DNA from: Parolsenella sp958406235
GTDB taxonomy: Bacteria > Actinomycetota > Coriobacteriia > Coriobacteriales > Atopobiaceae
Reading direction: 5' to 3'
Assembly (NCBI RefSeq): GCF_039062465.1
Contig: NZ_JBCLNF010000001.1
Span: forward strand, 186,001 to 250,000
Length of the DNA stretch: 64,000 nt
The position numbers and the translations under genes were made by a program. Below, piece after piece: positions 25,693 through 34,699 of the stretch (position 1 is the first letter of the stretch; every line of letters begins with the position of its first letter). The notes under the pieces were generated by a model. It did no database searches, had not been told where the DNA came from, and saw nothing but the letters and a program-made list of their open reading frames with translations.

Positions 25693-27132
25693 ATGACAGT
25701 CGCAAGCCCGGCTCGCACGACGGCCCTGCACCTGCTTGGCGCGCAGCGCCGCCGCGGAGCCCGCGCCCGCGATCTCATGCGTGGCGCCCGCGAGATGGAG
25801 ACGCTCGGGCGTAAGGGCCGTGCTTTGGCCACAAGGCTCGTGCTTGGCGTGAACGTCGCCTCTGGAGAACTCGATCGCCGCATCGACTCGTTCGCCTCTC
25901 GCCCTGGCTCCCTTGAGCCACGCGTGAGGGACGCCCTCCGCCTTGCCTCGTTCGAGCTGCTCTATCTCGACACGCCGCGGCAGGTCGCCGTGAGCCAGGG
26001 CGTCGAGCTCGTGAGGGGAGTGCAGCCGCGTGCCGCACGCATGGCGAACGCCGTGCTCAGACGCGTGGCCGAGTGCCGTCCTGAGGTTGATGAGGCACGC
26101 GAGGCGACGGGCGCCGTCGCCGCGGGGGCCCGCATGTCCGTCTCTGTCGGCGAGCTCGTGGTTGCATCCGGCTATCCCGAGTGGCTTGTCGAGCACCTCG
26201 TCGCCGCCGCGGGCATGGCTCGCGCCGCCGGGATGTGCGCGTGCGCCCTCGAGCCCGCGCCTATCTACGCAGCAGCCGGCAAAGTCGGCGTCGAAGGAGT
26301 CGAGGGACTTCTCGGCAAGGCCGGTCTTGAGCCTGCCGCCACCGAGCTTCCCGGTTGCTGGCGCCTGGGTATGCCGGCAGGCCTCTCGAAGAGCGGCCTT
26401 CTCGGCACGTGTGACGTCGTTGCCGCTGATATGGCGGCGCAGATGTGCTGTCGAGTCGCGGCTGGGGCCGGCCGCGTGCTTGAGGTGGGGCAGGGCCGTG
26501 GCACGAAGTCCCTGCTGCTTGCGAGCCTGGCCTCTCAGCTTGGCAGAGGGGCGCACATCGTCGGTTGCGAACTGGTCGCGTCGAAGGCACGGCTTTCTGC
26601 TGCTCGCATGGAGAGCGCCGGCCTTTCGGACGTCGTTTCTTGCGTCGAATTCGATGGTACGCACCTTGCAAATGAAGACGAGCTTCCCGAGGCGCTTCGG
26701 GGCCAGTTTGACTCCGTCCTCGTCGACGCGCCTTGCTCGGGTACGGGTACTATGCGTCGCCATCCCGAAACTGCTTGGGCGCTTGAGCAGGCGATCGTCG
26801 ACCCCGAGAATGTGGACTCCCTGCCCAGCCTGCAGCTGAGGCTGCTTCGCGCCGCCGCTTCCCGCGCCGCCGTTGGTGGCTCCCTCGTCTACGCGACGTG
26901 CTCGGTCCTTCCGGAGGAGAACTCCTGCGTCGTGGAGCGCTTCCTCGCGAGCGAGGAGGGTCGCGGCTTCGTGCGTGGCGACATCCTCGCGGCGCCCGCC
27001 GTTGCGACGCTCGACGAGGGGTCTCGCGCGCCGTTCGAGCGCAACCTCAACGAGCGCGGCGAGTTCCAGTCGACTCCCATCCACGACGCCTTCGATGGCC
27101 ACTTCTTCGCGAGGCTGATCCGCGAGTCATAG
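25693..27132 (+). CDS. rsmB: 16S rRNA (cytosine-C5) methyltransferase, NusB-domain fusion
   Basis: 479 residues. The N-terminal 150 residues form a NusB-like RNA-binding domain (DALRLASFELLYLDTPRQVAVSQGVEL near 80-105); the C-terminal half is an m5C methyltransferase with DAPCSGTGTMRRHPE near 345 and YATCSVLPEEN near 400, providing the two cysteines of the family. The SAM-binding motif I, normally D-x-C-A-A-P-G-G-K-T, reads EVGQGRGTKS here. It starts directly after the fmt stop. Methylation of 16S C967 is the E. coli role; the target here is assumed. Confidence 0.88.
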   Translation: MTVASPARTTALHLLGAQRRRGARARDLMRGAREMETLGRKGRALATRLVLGVNVASGELDRRIDSFASRPGSLEPRVRDALRLASFELLYLDTPRQVAVSQGVELVRGVQPRAARMANAVLRRVAECRPEVDEAREATGAVAAGARMSVSVGELVVASGYPEWLVEHLVAAAGMARAAGMCACALEPAPIYAAAGKVGVEGVEGLLGKAGLEPAATELPGCWRLGMPAGLSKSGLLGTCDVVAADMAAQMCCRVAAGAGRVLEVGQGRGTKSLLLASLASQLGRGAHIVGCELVASKARLSAARMESAGLSDVVSCVEFDGTHLANEDELPEALRGQFDSVLVDAPCSGTGTMRRHPETAWALEQAIVDPENVDSLPSLQLRLLRAAASRAAVGGSLVYATCSVLPEENSCVVERFLASEEGRGFVRGDILAAPAVATLDEGSRAPFERNLNERGEFQSTPIHDAFDGHFFARLIRES

Positions 27133-27196
27133 CCGGGTCGCGGCGGTGGCGCGAGGCCGCGTGGCGCCCGCGAGCCTCGCACGCGCCGTCGAGACA

Positions 27197-27233
27197 GAAA
27201 AGCGGGGACCACGCGTCAACGTGGGCCCCGCTT
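27197..27233 (-). terminator. Terminator of the FmdB gene
   Basis: AAGCGGGG (27200-27207) with CCACG (27209-27213) pairs with CGTGG (27220-27224) and CCCCGCTT (27226-27233). Read on the minus strand it is followed by TTCTGTC after the A-T closing pairs. It also lies behind the convergent rsmB gene. Confidence 0.7.
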
Positions 27234-27280
27234 GTATGCCATCGTATGTGTGCGCCGCCGTCCGGCGACGTCAGCTGGCG

Positions 27281-27535
27281 CTATTTGGAGCAGCTCGAGC
27301 AGTCGCCGCCGGAGCAGCCGCCGCAGCCACCAGAGGTGGCGCTCGTCGAGGAACCGCCGCCGCGCTGGTCGGTGTTGTAGAAGCCGGTGCCCTTGAAGGA
27401 AATCAATGCGGGCTTGAAGACGCGCTCGCACGGGGCGCCGCACTTGGGGCACGTGATGGCGGGGTGCTCGGACATGGAGTGCACGACCTCGAAGACGTTG
27501 CCGCAATCCGAGCATCGGTAGTCGTAACGAGCCAT
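27281..27535 (-). CDS. FmdB-type zinc ribbon protein
   Basis: 84 residues. Starts MARYDYRCSDCG, with CxxC pairs at about residues 8-11 and 27-30 (CPKCG), the FmdB/CxxC-CxxC regulatory zinc-ribbon family. The C-terminus is a Gly/Ser/Cys-rich tail (residues 60-84) with a CGGCSGGDCSSC run that could hold metal. ATG 27535 is chosen over the longer open frame because GGAGG lies 9 bases upstream and homologues begin here. Role unknown; small proteins of this type are common near translation genes. Confidence 0.85.
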   Translation of the reverse strand: MARYDYRCSDCGNVFEVVHSMSEHPAITCPKCGAPCERVFKPALISFKGTGFYNTDQRGGGSSTSATSGGCGGCSGGDCSSCSK

Positions 27536-27719
27536 CTGAAGAACCTCCGTGTCTGGGCCGCCCACGCGGCGACCATCGTCAGCGCTCTCGCGCGTTATCG
27601 CATAGAAATACGGCCCTACGGCCGCAAAAGGTACTTTACCCAATTTCGCAGGTAGTTTCATCCCTAAGATAACCATACTTTTATATGATGGCCGAGTCTC
27701 CGCGTCCGTAGCGCTCGGC

Positions 27720-27728
27720 TGGTATCAT
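27720..27728 (+). promoter_or_regulatory. Extended -10 promoter for the HAD gene
   Basis: TGG-TATCAT, identical to the nonamer upstream of def, 54 bases before the start codon. A second AT-rich stretch (TTATATGAT, about 27680-27689) lies upstream. Confidence 0.5.
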
Positions 27729-27781
27729 TTCCGTGGAAGAATCCGCGGAGGGGCCTGGTTGCCCCGGTATGAGGGGTACTT

Positions 27782-28486
27782 ATGGCTAAGATTTCTGGCG
27801 CTATCTTCGACTGCGATGGCACGTTGCTTGATTCTATGTGCATGTGGAACAGCGTCTTTGCTCGTCTCGTCGAGTCTTACGGCATTGATCCCACGCCCGA
27901 GCTTATCGCGCAGATCGAGGCGACCACTCTTCCGCATACGAGCGAGATGCTCCACGAGGATTACGGTGCCGGAGCGAGCTCCCAGGAAGTTCTCGACCAC
28001 ATTCATTCCGTCGTTCTCAACGAGTACGTTACGAACATCAAGGAAATGCCAGGTGCGCGTGCCTTCGTTGAAAGTCTTGCCGCTGAAGGCATTCCTATGA
28101 TTGTGGCCAGCTCCACCACCTCGAGTGTCCTGCGCCACGTACTCGCGCATTTCGGTTTCGATAAGTATTTCATCGACATCATCTGCACGGCCGAGGTCCG
28201 CGACGGTCGCGACAAGGACTTCCCGGACGTCTATCTCGAGGCTCTGTCTCGCCTCGGCACGCCCCTCGAGGAGACTTGGGTCTTCGAGGACGCGCCCTTC
28301 GCCGTGCGCGCGTCTCGCCGTGCCGGCTTCCACGTCGCGGGCATCCACAATGACCACGATGGCCGCGACCCCGAGTTCATCCGTGCGTGGTCGGACATCT
28401 ATTCCGAGAACTACGAGTCTATCTCGCTCGAGGCGATCCACGCCTTCGACGATACGACGCGCAGGCCCGTCCCCGAGGAGGCGTAG
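27782..28486 (+). CDS. HAD-superfamily phosphatase (beta-phosphoglucomutase-like)
   Basis: 234 residues. Motif I FDCDGTLLDS (residues 9-18), motif II SSTTS near 104, a Lys in motif III (RDGRDKDFPDVY near 144), and motif IV EDAPFAVRASRRAG near 169 define a subclass-I HAD hydrolase with a helical cap (about 20-90). It would dephosphorylate or mutate a small sugar phosphate or nucleotide; the substrate is not readable. It ends five bases before thiN, so the two are probably one operon. Confidence 0.88.
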   Translation: MAKISGAIFDCDGTLLDSMCMWNSVFARLVESYGIDPTPELIAQIEATTLPHTSEMLHEDYGAGASSQEVLDHIHSVVLNEYVTNIKEMPGARAFVESLAAEGIPMIVASSTTSSVLRHVLAHFGFDKYFIDIICTAEVRDGRDKDFPDVYLEALSRLGTPLEETWVFEDAPFAVRASRRAGFHVAGIHNDHDGRDPEFIRAWSDIYSENYESISLEAIHAFDDTTRRPVPEEA

Positions 28487-28491
28487 GCGCG

Positions 28492-29172
28492 ATGCGCGTG
28501 CTTCTCGTCGCAGGCTCGCCCGCTCCTAGCTCGTCCGCCCTCGTCTCTCGCCTTTCTGCCGAGAGCGACCTGGTGCTTGCCGTCGACCGAGGTGCCGATG
28601 CCTGTCGCGAGGCGGGCGTCGTCCCCGGTGCCTTCTGCGGTGACGCCGACACCGTGAGTGCCGATGGCCTCGCGTGGGTCCGCGACCAGGCGCGCCGGTG
28701 CGAGGGCGAAGACGAGATGCCCATCCGTCTCTTTCCTCCTGCGAAGGATGACACGGACCTCTCGCTTGGTTTTTCGTGCGCGCGTGAGCTCGCTGCCGAG
28801 AGGGGCGAGGCCCTCGAGGTCACGGTGACGTGTGCGAGCGCCGGGCGCATGGACCATGCCCTGGCCGTGTTCGGCGTGCTCACGAAGAACGCGGACCTCG
28901 CGCCGCGCCTTGTCGAGGACGAGTTCGAGTGTCGCATTCTCGCGCGCGTGGGTGCTACTACCTGGGAGCTGGGGGAGGGAGCTCTCGGGCACCACTTCTC
29001 TTTCGTGGCCCTTGCGGACGACACCTGCGTGTCCGAGACGGGGCTGCGCTGGGAGCTCGACCACTTCCGGGTCGACGCCCTGCGCGATCGCGGGATCTCC
29101 AACGTCGTTGATGCCCCTGACGCGTGCGTGACCTGCCATGAGGGAGTTCTCGCGGCGTTCCTCATAAGCTAG
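28492..29172 (+). CDS. thiN: Thiamine pyrophosphokinase
   Basis: 226 residues. It makes thiamine diphosphate from thiamine and ATP. Family signatures are VDRGADACREAG near residue 31, FCGDADTVS near 46 (usually GDFDS), PAKDDTDLSLG near 84 and ASAGRMDHALAVFGVL near 118. ATG 28492 is selected as the start of the conserved domain; the open frame extends further but into the upstream gene. Several motif positions deviate mildly from consensus. It follows the HAD gene by 5 bases. Confidence 0.82.
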   Translation: MRVLLVAGSPAPSSSALVSRLSAESDLVLAVDRGADACREAGVVPGAFCGDADTVSADGLAWVRDQARRCEGEDEMPIRLFPPAKDDTDLSLGFSCARELAAERGEALEVTVTCASAGRMDHALAVFGVLTKNADLAPRLVEDEFECRILARVGATTWELGEGALGHHFSFVALADDTCVSETGLRWELDHFRVDALRDRGISNVVDAPDACVTCHEGVLAAFLIS

Positions 29173-29306
29173 GCGCGCAGCCGGCGTGAGACGCGTGACG
29201 GCGAGCTCTGGCGAATGCGTAGAACGTGGCAGCGGATGTTGACGAGTGCGCAGAGTGCAGCTCCTGCCAATGCCAGCGCAGAGACACGCCAGCGCACGAC
29301 CGTGCT

Positions 29307-29341
29307 AATAACAAATAGGGAGCCGTCCGAAGACGACTCCC
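29307..29341 (-). terminator. Terminator of rpmB
   Basis: On the minus strand GGGAGTCGTC (29341-29332), loop TTCG, GACGGCTCCC (29327-29318), then TATTTGTTATT. The 10-bp stem has one G-T pair. Confidence 0.85.
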
Positions 29342-29384
29342 CTTGATCTTGCATATGTTGTCGCCGAAGAAGCGACGACCGCTA

Positions 29385-29573
29385 CTAGGAGCGGGCAACC
29401 TTGCCGGACTTGAGGCACGTGGAGCAGACGTTCATCTTCTGCTTGTGGCCGTTGATGACAACGGTGACGTGCTGGATGTTCGGACGGAACTTACGGTTGG
29501 TGACGCGGTGCGAGTGGCTGATCGAACGGCCGGCGACAGCGTGCTTGCCGCAAATGGCGCAAACCTTAGACAT
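29385..29573 (-). CDS. rpmB: 50S ribosomal protein L28
   Basis: 62 residues, very basic, the usual L28 length. MSKVCAICGKHAVAGRSISHS and CSTCLKSGKV carry the two CxxC pairs of zinc-binding L28 forms. TTCTTG-type upstream context is weak, but GGAGG lies just before the ATG. It is a single-gene unit with its own terminator, divergent from the MarR operon. Confidence 0.97.
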   Translation of the reverse strand: MSKVCAICGKHAVAGRSISHSHRVTNRKFRPNIQHVTVVINGHKQKMNVCSTCLKSGKVARS

Positions 29574-29712
29574 TGTTGTAAACCTCCATTAAGCGGCGCG
29601 TGGTGCAGCCGCCCTCGACACATAGCTGGATAAGGATAGCACACGAGACGGCTCGCGCAAGCGAGTTTCGTCGAGATGTTGTGTCCGTGCTGTGAAGTCT
29701 ACCCCAATTTGT

Positions 29713-29761
29713 GGGTTATGCAACCCCCAAAGGTTGATGTGGATATATTGCCTAACGTTAG
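29713..29761. promoter_or_regulatory. Divergent rpmB/marR control region with palindromes
   Basis: CTAACGTTAG (29752-29761) is a perfect 10-base palindrome 35 bases before the MarR start and a candidate autoregulatory operator. GGGTT-ATGC-AACCC (29713-29726) is a second dyad closer to rpmB. The zone is AT-rich compared with its flanks. Confidence 0.5.
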
Positions 29762-29795
29762 AAACTAATACTAGAAGGTAGTAGGGGGTTGAGGA

Positions 29796-30308
29796 ATGGC
29801 CGCTGAAGGTCAGGGAATGAGCGCTGAATCGCACACCCGGGCGTTCGAAGCCTACGCGAACCAACTTATCCGCGCCGGCTTCCTGATGTCTCGCCTAAGG
29901 TCAGGCCGGAGCATCGACCAGAAGCTCCGCGGCATGCCTGTCGTCCTGCGTGAGCTGATCACCTCAGGCGGAGCGCTTTCGCCGGGTGAGCTCGCGAACC
30001 GTATGGGCGTCTCTGATGCGCGCGTCGCGAACATCCTGCGCGCGCTCGAGGAGCGCGGGCTCGTCACCCGCACGGCGTCCGCGAAGGACAAGCGCCGCGT
30101 CGTCGTAACCATCACGGATGCGGGGCGCGTCGCAGCGGACAAGATCCGCGAAGAGGGCGTCGAGATGGTCGCGGACTTTCTTAGGGAGCTGGGCGAGGAA
30201 GACGCCCGGGACCTCGTCCGCGTCATCAATCGCGTGGCCGAGGTCATGGAGGCGCGCAAGCGCGAGGGCCGTCAGGTCCACATCACGCCGTCCGCGCAGG
30301 GGGAATAG
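29796..30308 (+). CDS. MarR-family transcriptional regulator
   Basis: 170 residues with a central winged helix: LRELITSGGALSPGELANRMGVSDARVANILRALEERGLVTR (about residues 50-92) followed by the wing SAKDKRRVVVTITDAG. The C-terminal helix (about 115-155) would dimerise. It sits 13 bases upstream of a two-gene ABC exporter, the usual layout for a repressor of its own drug pump. ATG 29796 follows GAGG; an in-frame ATG at 29817 behind AGGGA is also possible. Confidence 0.9.
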   Translation: MAAEGQGMSAESHTRAFEAYANQLIRAGFLMSRLRSGRSIDQKLRGMPVVLRELITSGGALSPGELANRMGVSDARVANILRALEERGLVTRTASAKDKRRVVVTITDAGRVAADKIREEGVEMVADFLRELGEEDARDLVRVINRVAEVMEARKREGRQVHITPSAQGE

Positions 30309-30321
30309 AGAGGGGAGTGAC

Positions 30322-32544
30322 ATGAGGATCATCAAGCTATTCAAGAAGCACATCCTGGCGCTCGTGTGCGCCGTCGCGCTGATCATCATCAGCTGCAACG
30401 CAGACCTCACGTTGCCCACGTACATGAGCGAGATCGTCGACGTGGGCATCCAGCAGGGCGGCATCGAGAGCGCCGTGCCCGCCAACATCCGCGAGCAGGC
30501 CCTCGCGGACCTCGAGCTGTTCATGAGCGAGGAGGACGCCGCCACCGTCGAGGCCGCCTATGGCGAGCCTGACGCCGAGGGCATCCGTGCCTACGTGGGC
30601 ACTGACGAGGCCCGCTCGGAGGAGGGCGAGATCGCGAGCATCATGAGTCTGCCGGAGACCGTGGCCCTCGCGCTCGAGCAGGGCATCGACGCCTCCGCTG
30701 CCGGCGCCCCCATCCAGGGGACCGTCACCATGGACGATATCCGCAAGGCCGCCTCCATGGGCATGCTCGACAGGGATCAGCTCGTCTCCGGCGCCGAGTC
30801 CATGGCTGACCAGATGGGCTCCATGGGCGGCTCGATCGTGCGCCAGCGCGCTATCTCGTTCGTTGGTCAGGAGTACGAGGCCCAGGGCATCAGCCTGTCG
30901 GACGTCCAGAACTCCTACCTCGCGTCCATGACGGCCAAGATGTTCGGCCTGTGTGCCGTCTCGCTCGTCGCCACGATCCTCACCGGCGCCGTGGCCTCGC
31001 ACACCGCTTGCACCATCGCGCGTGACCTGCGTCGCAAGACCTTCGAGAGCGTCATGCGATTCTCTCCGGCCGAGGTGGGCAAGTTCAGCCAGGCCTCGCT
31101 CATCACGCGCTGCACGAATGACATCCAGCAGATCCAGATGGCGACCACGCTCGTCATCCGCATGGTGATGATGGCGCCGATCATGGGCGTCGTGGCCCTC
31201 ATGCGCGTCTTCGCAACCCAGACGGGCCTCGAGTGGACCATCGGCGTCGCCGTCGTGGCCGTCTCCGCGGTCGTCGGCGTCCTCATGGGTCTCACCATGC
31301 CCAAGTTCAAGAAGATGCAGCAGTACGTCGACCGCGTGAACCTCGTCGCCCGCGAGATGCTCGACGGCATCATGCCGATTCGTGCCTTCGGTCGCCAGGA
31401 TCACGAGCTCGCCCGCTTCGATGACGCTAGCACGGACCTGATGAAGACGCAGCTGTTCACCAACCGCGCCATGAGCTTCATGATGCCGCTTATGATGTTC
31501 GTCATGAACTGCATCACCGTGCTGATCGTGTGGGCGGGCTCGCACGGCATCAACGACGGCGTCATGCAGGTGGGCGACATGATGGCGTTCATCTCCTATA
31601 CGATGCAGATCGTCATGGCGTTCATGATCCTCACCATGGTCTCCGTCATGCTGCCGCGCGCCGAGGTCGCCTGCGAGCGCGTCGAGGACGTCCTCAACAC
31701 GCAGAGCTCGATCAGGGAGCCCGAGAACCCGCAGCTCCCCACAGCGGATGCCCCGCGCGGCCAGCTCGAGTTCCGTGACGTCTCCTTCAGCTATCCCGAC
31801 GGCGACGAGAACGTCGTCACGGGTGTCAACTTCACCGTCCGCGCGGGCGAGACGCTTGGCATCATCGGTGCCACCGGCTCCGGCAAGTCGACGATCGCCC
31901 AGCTCATCCCGCGCCTGTACGACGCGACGGAGGGCACGGTCGCGCTCGACGGCATCGACGTCCGCGACATGTCCCTCTCCGAGCTTCGCCACCGCATCGG
32001 CTTCGTGCCGCAGCAGGGCATGCTCTTCTCCGGCACCATCGAGACGAACCTCAAGTTCGCGGGCGACACCGTGAGCGACGACGACATGCGTGCCGCCGCG
32101 AGCATCGCTCAGGCCACCGAGTTCATCGAGGGCCGCGAGGGTGGCTACGAGTCCGAGATCAGCCAGGGTGGCACCAACGTCTCCGGCGGCCAGCGCCAGC
32201 GCCTCGCCATCGCGCGCGCCCTCGCCAAGCGCCCCGAGGTCATGGTCTTCGATGACTCTTTCTCCGCGCTCGACTACAAGACCGACGCGAAGCTGCGCGA
32301 GGCCCTCGCGACCTCCGCGTCCGACTCCGCCGTGGTCGTGGTCGCCCAGCGCATCGCCACGATCATGCGCGCCACGCAGATTATCGTTCTCGACGACGGT
32401 CGTGTCGTCGGGCAGGGCACGCACGAGGAGCTCCTCCGCAGCTGCCCCACCTACCTCGAGATTGCACAGTCACAGCTGTCCTCCGCCGAACTCGGCCTCA
32501 CCGACGAGGAGATTGCAGCGGTCATGAAGGGAGGCGAGCGCTAA
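30322..32544 (+). CDS. Heterodimeric ABC exporter, half 1 (degenerate ATP site)
   Basis: 740 residues: membrane domain (about 1-450) then ATPase (about 475-710). TM1 is followed by a long extracytoplasmic insert (about residues 40-195) before TM2. ATPase motifs are GATGSGKST (Walker A), VSGGQRQR (signature) and MVFDDSFSALD (Walker B), where the usual catalytic Glu after Walker B is Asp. This replacement is the mark of the inactive site in BmrC/LmrC-type heterodimers. It would pair with the next gene to pump drugs or lipids outward. Start ATG 30322 follows AGGGGAG. Confidence 0.9.
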   Translation: MRIIKLFKKHILALVCAVALIIISCNADLTLPTYMSEIVDVGIQQGGIESAVPANIREQALADLELFMSEEDAATVEAAYGEPDAEGIRAYVGTDEARSEEGEIASIMSLPETVALALEQGIDASAAGAPIQGTVTMDDIRKAASMGMLDRDQLVSGAESMADQMGSMGGSIVRQRAISFVGQEYEAQGISLSDVQNSYLASMTAKMFGLCAVSLVATILTGAVASHTACTIARDLRRKTFESVMRFSPAEVGKFSQASLITRCTNDIQQIQMATTLVIRMVMMAPIMGVVALMRVFATQTGLEWTIGVAVVAVSAVVGVLMGLTMPKFKKMQQYVDRVNLVAREMLDGIMPIRAFGRQDHELARFDDASTDLMKTQLFTNRAMSFMMPLMMFVMNCITVLIVWAGSHGINDGVMQVGDMMAFISYTMQIVMAFMILTMVSVMLPRAEVACERVEDVLNTQSSIREPENPQLPTADAPRGQLEFRDVSFSYPDGDENVVTGVNFTVRAGETLGIIGATGSGKSTIAQLIPRLYDATEGTVALDGIDVRDMSLSELRHRIGFVPQQGMLFSGTIETNLKFAGDTVSDDDMRAAASIAQATEFIEGREGGYESEISQGGTNVSGGQRQRLAIARALAKRPEVMVFDDSFSALDYKTDAKLREALATSASDSAVVVVAQRIATIMRATQIIVLDDGRVVGQGTHEELLRSCPTYLEIAQSQLSSAELGLTDEEIAAVMKGGER

Positions 32545-34394
32545 TGGCAGGCGAGACGAACAAGACCCAGGCCCCCGCCAGGCGCCAGCACGGGCCGATG
32601 GGCGGTCGCGGGCCCATGGGTCGCGGCGAGAAGCCTAAGGACTTTAAGGGCACCATCCGCAAGCTGCTCGGGTACGTCGGCAGGCACAAGATCGCCGTGT
32701 TCTTCGCCGTCGCGTTCGCGATGTGCTCGGTCATCTTCAACATCGTGGGCCCGAAGGTCCTCGGCAAGGTGACGACCAAGCTCTACGAGGGCCTCGTCGC
32801 CAAGGTCCAGGGCACCGGTGCGGTCGACTTCGACTGGATCGGCAAGACGCTCTTGCTCCTACTCGGCCTCTACCTCGCGAGTTCCGTCTGCAACCTCATC
32901 CAGGGCTGGCTCATGACGGGCGTCACGCAGAAGATCTGCTACCGCATGCGCAAGGAGATTGCCGAGAAGATCGCCGTCGTGCCGATGAGCTACTTCAACG
33001 GCCACAGCAAGGGCGATGTGCTCTCCCGCATCACGAACGACGTCGACACGCTTGGACAGAGCCTCAACCAGTCCGTGACGCAGCTCATCACCTCGCTCAC
33101 CCAGATCGTCGGCGTGCTCGTGATGATGCTCTCGATCAGCCTGCCGCTCACGGGCGTCGTCGTGGTGACGCTTCCCGCCGCCGCGATCATCATGGGCGTC
33201 ATGATGCACTTCTCGCAGCCCTACTTCCGCGAGCAGCAGCAGGTTCTCGGTGCCGTCAACGGCATCATCGAGGAGGACTTCGCCGGCCAGAACGTCATCC
33301 AGGTGTTCGACCGCGCCGACGCCGCCGTGAGGGAGTTCGACGAGAAGAACGATCGCCTGTTCATCTCCGGCTGGCGCTCGCAGTTCCTCTCCGGCCTCAT
33401 GATCCCGCTGATGAGCCTCGTGAGTAACGCCGGCTACGTGGCCGTGGTCGTCGTGGGCGCACAGCTCGCGCTCACCGGAAGCGCCACCCCCGGCGACATC
33501 CAGAGTTTCATCCAGTACGTGCGCAACTTCACGCAGCCCGTGCAGCAGCTCGCGAACGTGAGCAACACGATGCAGTCGATGGCCGCCGCCACCGAGCGCG
33601 TCTTCGAGTTCCTCGCTGCTCCCGAGGAGGAGCTTGCCGCCGACCCCCAGATTCCCGAGAAGCGCGACGGCCTCGTGGAGTTCGACCACGTCAAGTTTGG
33701 CTATGACCCCGAGAAGACGATCATCCATGACTTCTCCTGCACGGCCGAGCCGGGCCAGACCGTGGCCATCGTGGGTCCCACGGGCGCCGGCAAGACCACG
33801 CTCATCAAGCTGCTCCAGCGCTTCTATGACGTCGATGGCGGCAGCCTGCGCGTCGATGGCGTCGACGTCCGCGACTGGGACCGCGCGGCGCTTCGCGGGC
33901 AGTTCGCGATGGTGCTTCAGGACACGTGGCTGTTCAACGGCACGATCCGCGAGAACATCCGCTATGGCCGTCCCGACGCCTCGGATGCCGAGGTGGAGGC
34001 TGCCGCCCGTGCGGCCCGCTGCGACCATTTCATCCACACCCTCGCCGGCGGCTATGATTTCATGATCAACGAGGAGGGTACGAACCTCTCCCAGGGCCAG
34101 CGCCAGCTTGTGACGATCGCCCGCGCGTTCCTCGCCGACAGGCCCGCCCTCATCCTTGACGAGGCGACCTCGAACGTCGACACGCGCACCGAGGTTCGCA
34201 TCCAGCAGGCGATGGACGCGCTCATGCAGGGCCGCACGAGCTTCGTGATCGCTCACAGGCTCTCGACGATCAAGGGCGCGGACACGATCCTCGTCCTTCG
34301 TGACGGCGACATCGTGGAGCGCGGCTCGCACGAGGAGCTGCTCGCTAAGAACGGCTTCTACGCGGAGCTTTATAACTCCCAGTTCGAGGAGTAG
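32544..34394 (+). CDS. Heterodimeric ABC exporter, half 2 (canonical ATP site)
   Basis: 616 residues. N-terminal Gly/Arg-rich cytoplasmic stretch (1-35), six-segment membrane domain (about 45-335), ATPase (about 370-610) with GPTGAGKTT, LSQGQRQL and ILDEATSNVD; here the catalytic Glu is intact. It overlaps half 1 by one base (TAATG). Together with the MarR gene it forms one operon closed by a strong terminator. Confidence 0.93.
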   Translation: MAGETNKTQAPARRQHGPMGGRGPMGRGEKPKDFKGTIRKLLGYVGRHKIAVFFAVAFAMCSVIFNIVGPKVLGKVTTKLYEGLVAKVQGTGAVDFDWIGKTLLLLLGLYLASSVCNLIQGWLMTGVTQKICYRMRKEIAEKIAVVPMSYFNGHSKGDVLSRITNDVDTLGQSLNQSVTQLITSLTQIVGVLVMMLSISLPLTGVVVVTLPAAAIIMGVMMHFSQPYFREQQQVLGAVNGIIEEDFAGQNVIQVFDRADAAVREFDEKNDRLFISGWRSQFLSGLMIPLMSLVSNAGYVAVVVVGAQLALTGSATPGDIQSFIQYVRNFTQPVQQLANVSNTMQSMAAATERVFEFLAAPEEELAADPQIPEKRDGLVEFDHVKFGYDPEKTIIHDFSCTAEPGQTVAIVGPTGAGKTTLIKLLQRFYDVDGGSLRVDGVDVRDWDRAALRGQFAMVLQDTWLFNGTIRENIRYGRPDASDAEVEAAARAARCDHFIHTLAGGYDFMINEEGTNLSQGQRQLVTIARAFLADRPALILDEATSNVDTRTEVRIQQAMDALMQGRTSFVIAHRLSTIKGADTILVLRDGDIVERGSHEELLAKNGFYAELYNSQFEE

Positions 34395-34430
34395 AGGTGC
34401 CGCCCCGGGCAGGGTAACGCACTCGTCTAT

Positions 34431-34470
34431 GGGCCTGATTCCGGAGCGTCTCCGGGGTCAGGCCCTTTTT
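34431..34470 (+). terminator. Terminator of the marR-ABC operon
   Basis: GGGCCTGA (34431-34438) and TCAGGCCC (34458-34465), with an inner CCGGAG/CTCCGG, form a long stem followed by five T. Confidence 0.92.
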
Positions 34471-34699
34471 GCCTTGGGAGCTGTGGGCGGAGGCGGCCGG
34501 TCGGGAGCGACCGCGGCCTGTCGGTGCATATTGGGCTCGCAGGTGAAGATTCCCTTGCGCGCCGTAAGCAGCAATCCATATAGCTGCGGGTATGGTAAAG
34601 TAATCGGGATACGCGCATGGAGCGCGCGAAGTACCTGCGATTTTCATGTCCCGCTAGCCCGCGCGTTGGGTCTGGGGCCAGCACGAAAGGAGCCTGCGC
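34471..34699 (+). promoter_or_regulatory. Leader of the SepIVA-like gene
   Basis: No gene seen. An extended -10, TGG-TAAAGT, lies at 34593-34601; the identical nonamer occurs at 60482-60490. A GCGCGCG-rich stretch follows before the AAAGGAG ribosome site at about 34686. Confidence 0.45.
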
